DNA from: Bacillota bacterium | GTDB lineage: Bacteria; Bacillota; UBA4882; UBA10575 | Reading direction: 5' to 3' | Assembly: GCA_012727535.1 (NCBI GenBank) | Contig: JAAYGU010000049.1 | Coordinates: 1 to 33,109, forward strand | Length of the DNA stretch: 33,109 nt | In this document: one piece after another, positions 31,621-33,109 of the stretch | Position numbering within the stretch: the first letter of the stretch is position 1 | How the letters are laid out: every line of letters begins with the position of its first letter | Translations under genes and position numbers: made by a program | The notes under the pieces: model-generated | What the model was told of the DNA's origin: nothing | What the model saw: the letters and a program-made list of their open reading frames with translations, nothing else | Database searches by the model: none

Positions 31621-32721
31621 CTATTCGATCGTGAGTCCGATTAAGATGTCACACTCGGTCTCTTTGGGATTGATCGTGATTACGCCGGAGCGTTTATCTT
31701 TTTGAAAACTGATCATCTTCATCTCGACGAGGTCTTGGGGAGTGACACTCCAGCCTTTAGCTTCTAGGTTTTTGAGGTAATAATCGTAAATCTCACCGGC
31801 GGAATCCCCAGAAGTCAGGATCGTAGTGGAGCCCGATAACTCATCGTCTTTACCACCGATAAAACCGTCAATTTCAGCGCGGGGATAGACGGGAATATCC
31901 TTAGGAAAGTTCTCCGGAAGGCCGGAACCAAAACTCAGATCTCCTATCTTAAATCTACTACCCTTTTGCCCAAGCTCAATATCTTCTCCAGTAATGCCGC
32001 TGAGAATTTTCGAAGTTAGGTCAGTGCTCCGTCTAGGGGAAGAATTCCTTCCGAAGCCAAAGATCATACAAACGGCTCCAATAACCAGTAAGGCCGTTAG
32101 CGCAATCCCGGCTTTTTGCCGCATTTGTTTCTCCAGTTTAAAGGGGGGTGGTTCTTTGACAGAAAGCTGTTCATAGACGAAAGCCATTCCGATCATTCCG
32201 AAAGGAATAGTCAGGATAACACCGATCCCAAAAATGAGGGAGCCAATTCCGCTGATCACCATCATTGCCAAACTATAAAGCCAAAGCTGCGTCCATTCAG
32301 TGGCAAAACAGGCGATGCCACGTTGAAGCGCCTGGAGCGGTTGTCTTTTCTGTTCGACGATGAAACCGATGGTCAGGAAATACAGAAGAAATAATACCGG
32401 ACTAACAATAAGGTTGGTTATCCAGCCGATTACCGGGATGACTCCGATAATATAAAACACGATGCTTGCTCCCCAGAGCAGAAGTGTCGCCACTAAGGTA
32501 GGGAGAAACTGATCAAAATGAGCAAAGAGCTCATTTAGTTCTCCCTTTTCCCCGCGGATCAGCTTTAAGCCAAGAACCAGAAGGCCGCCAATCATAGGAC
32601 CGGCTAGAATACCGAGGGAAACAAAGGTGATTGCCCCCGCGATTAAAGAAGCCAGGACCAGCAGGCCGAAGTTCTTTAGGTATAAATTGAAACTTTCTTG
32701 GATGTTATTAATAAGATTCAT
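31621..32721 (-). CDS. Multi-pass membrane protein with C-terminal soluble domain
   Basis: I do not recognise the family. The 366-residue protein has about seven hydrophobic segments (two within 19-53, then 74-94, 98-122, two within 145-185, and 203-223). A linker and an extracytoplasmic-type domain of about 95 residues follow (LPENFPKDIPVYPRAEI, GEIYDYYLKNLEAKGWSV, ISFQKDKRSGVITI). The first part resembles polytopic proteins of DUF975-like type. The C-terminal motif of a proline-rich start followed by YYLKNLEAKGW is seen in lipoproteins of Bacillota. AAGGAGGCG precedes the ATG. Confidence 0.75.
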   Translation of the reverse strand: MNLINNIQESFNLYLKNFGLLVLASLIAGAITFVSLGILAGPMIGGLLVLGLKLIRGEKGELNELFAHFDQFLPTLVATLLLWGASIVFYIIGVIPVIGWITNLIVSPVLFLLYFLTIGFIVEQKRQPLQALQRGIACFATEWTQLWLYSLAMMVISGIGSLIFGIGVILTIPFGMIGMAFVYEQLSVKEPPPFKLEKQMRQKAGIALTALLVIGAVCMIFGFGRNSSPRRSTDLTSKILSGITGEDIELGQKGSRFKIGDLSFGSGLPENFPKDIPVYPRAEIDGFIGGKDDELSGSTTILTSGDSAGEIYDYYLKNLEAKGWSVTPQDLVEMKMISFQKDKRSGVITINPKETECDILIGLTIE

Positions 32722-32800
32722 TTTGTCGCCTCCTTAACGGGCAAAATCTTGATTAATTATAGCTCAATGGTTCTAAACAAATTCTAAACAAACTGGTTCA

Positions 32801-32848
32801 AAAAAAATTACCCCCTAATTTGCTTGAGGGCAAATTAGGGGGGGTAAA
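32801..32848 (-). terminator. Strong minus-strand terminator between CRISPR array and membrane gene
   Basis: CCCCCTAATTTGC (32811-32823) and GCAAATTAGGGGG (32830-32842) are exact complements around a 6-base loop. The A8-type run before the stem becomes a T-run on the minus strand. It is correctly oriented to end transcripts arriving from the CRISPR array at its right. Confidence 0.88.
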
Positions 32849-32885
32849 GAAAGGAAGTTGACATGGAGAAATTACAATCTACCAT

Positions 32886-33109
32886 GTTTCAAGCCACGCT
32901 CCTATGTGAGGAGCGACCGCGTACCGGGTGCCAGCGTAGGTGCACGTCTCGTTTCAATCCACGCTCCTACGTGAGGGGCGACGGTTACAGGGAGTGTGTG
33001 TGGACGGACTATGATTGTTTCAATCCACGCTCCTACGTGAGGAGCGACACAAGTAATCCCGGCAACAAGAAGAAGGTCGTCTAGTTTCAATCCACGCTCC
33101 TACGTGAGG
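32886..33109 (-). CRISPR. Type I-C-like CRISPR array, trailer end, continues past the window
   Basis: Three complete 32-base repeats (32886-32917, 32951-32982, 33017-33048) and a partial fourth (33084-33109) are separated by unique spacers of 33, 34 and 35 bases. Read on the minus strand, the repeat begins GTCGCTCCT, forms the stem CGCTCCT/AGGAGCG and ends GGATTGAAAC, typical of type I-C. The ATTGAAAC end supplies the crRNA 5' handle, so transcription runs right to left and 32886 is the trailer end. The outermost repeat has two substitutions and the second one has one. No cas gene is in the window; they and the leader should lie to the right. Reading frames across the array (for example VAPHVGAWIET) are repeat artefacts. 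Confidence 0.97.

Noticed and set aside
32918-33083. Self-targeting spacers
   Set aside because: By eye none of the three complete spacers matches elsewhere in this window; a full genome search was not possible.
32863-33090. Open frames on both strands across the CRISPR array (for example repeated VAPHVGAWIET)
   Set aside because: They are translations of the 32-base repeats and spacers; such peptides are well-known annotation artefacts.
1-33109. tRNA, rRNA or insertion sequences
   Set aside because: No cloverleaf-like tRNA ends, rRNA cores, transposase genes or terminal inverted repeats with target duplications were recognised.

Overview
The window looks like a chromosomal segment of a spore-forming member of the Bacillota (clostridial or Limnochordia-like). 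The supporting evidence is an alpha/beta-type SASP gene, a complete spoIIIAA-AH operon, Asp23/AmaP envelope-stress genes and Bacillota-style Shine-Dalgarno sequences. Two features hint at a diderm envelope: a secreted all-beta protein that ends in an aromatic residue (22353-23099) and a CsgG-family protein (30635-31585). That lineage idea is inference only.

Layout. (1) 1-1040: the start of a sugar-phosphate isomerase/epimerase gene that runs off the left edge, and a SASP gene with a good sigma-F-like promoter. (2) 1175-2587 (+): a cysteine-desulfurase-like PLP enzyme, convergent with the housekeeping block. (3) 2571-22241 (-): a long conserved block. Read in transcription order it is M24 aminopeptidase, efp, a CD1247-like small acidic protein, spoIIIAA-AB-AC-AD-AE-AF-AG-AH, accB, accC, Asp23, amaP, DUF2273, nusB, a TsaD-like paralogue, polA, mutM, coaE, a lytic transglycosylase, rimO and pgsA. 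Many junctions overlap or are very short. Terminators follow efp and the CD1247-like gene. A sigma-G-like promoter precedes the CD1247-like gene, and a sigma-E-like promoter for spoIIIA lies inside that gene's terminator. (4) 22353-25998: accessory envelope genes (beta-rich secreted protein, LysM protein, MATE transporter, small lipoprotein). (5) 26029-30572: a possible sensory locus. A solute-binding lipoprotein and a membrane-anchored LuxR-type regulator are transcribed one way, and a TPR/SARP-BTAD regulator the other way. Between them lies a 354-base intergenic region with an exact palindrome and additional tandem half-sites. No permease gene is present. (6) 30635-32721: a CsgG-like protein and a multi-pass membrane protein. 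(7) 32886 to the right edge: the trailer end of a type I-C-like CRISPR array, read on the minus strand, with a strong minus-strand terminator placed to end the pre-crRNA.

The most interesting items are the candidate sensory locus with its operator cluster, the sigma-E promoter nested in a terminator loop, the CRISPR trailer with its terminator, and the diverged TsaD paralogue. I saw no rRNA, tRNA, insertion sequence or known riboswitch. All calls come from reading the sequence; no database search was made.
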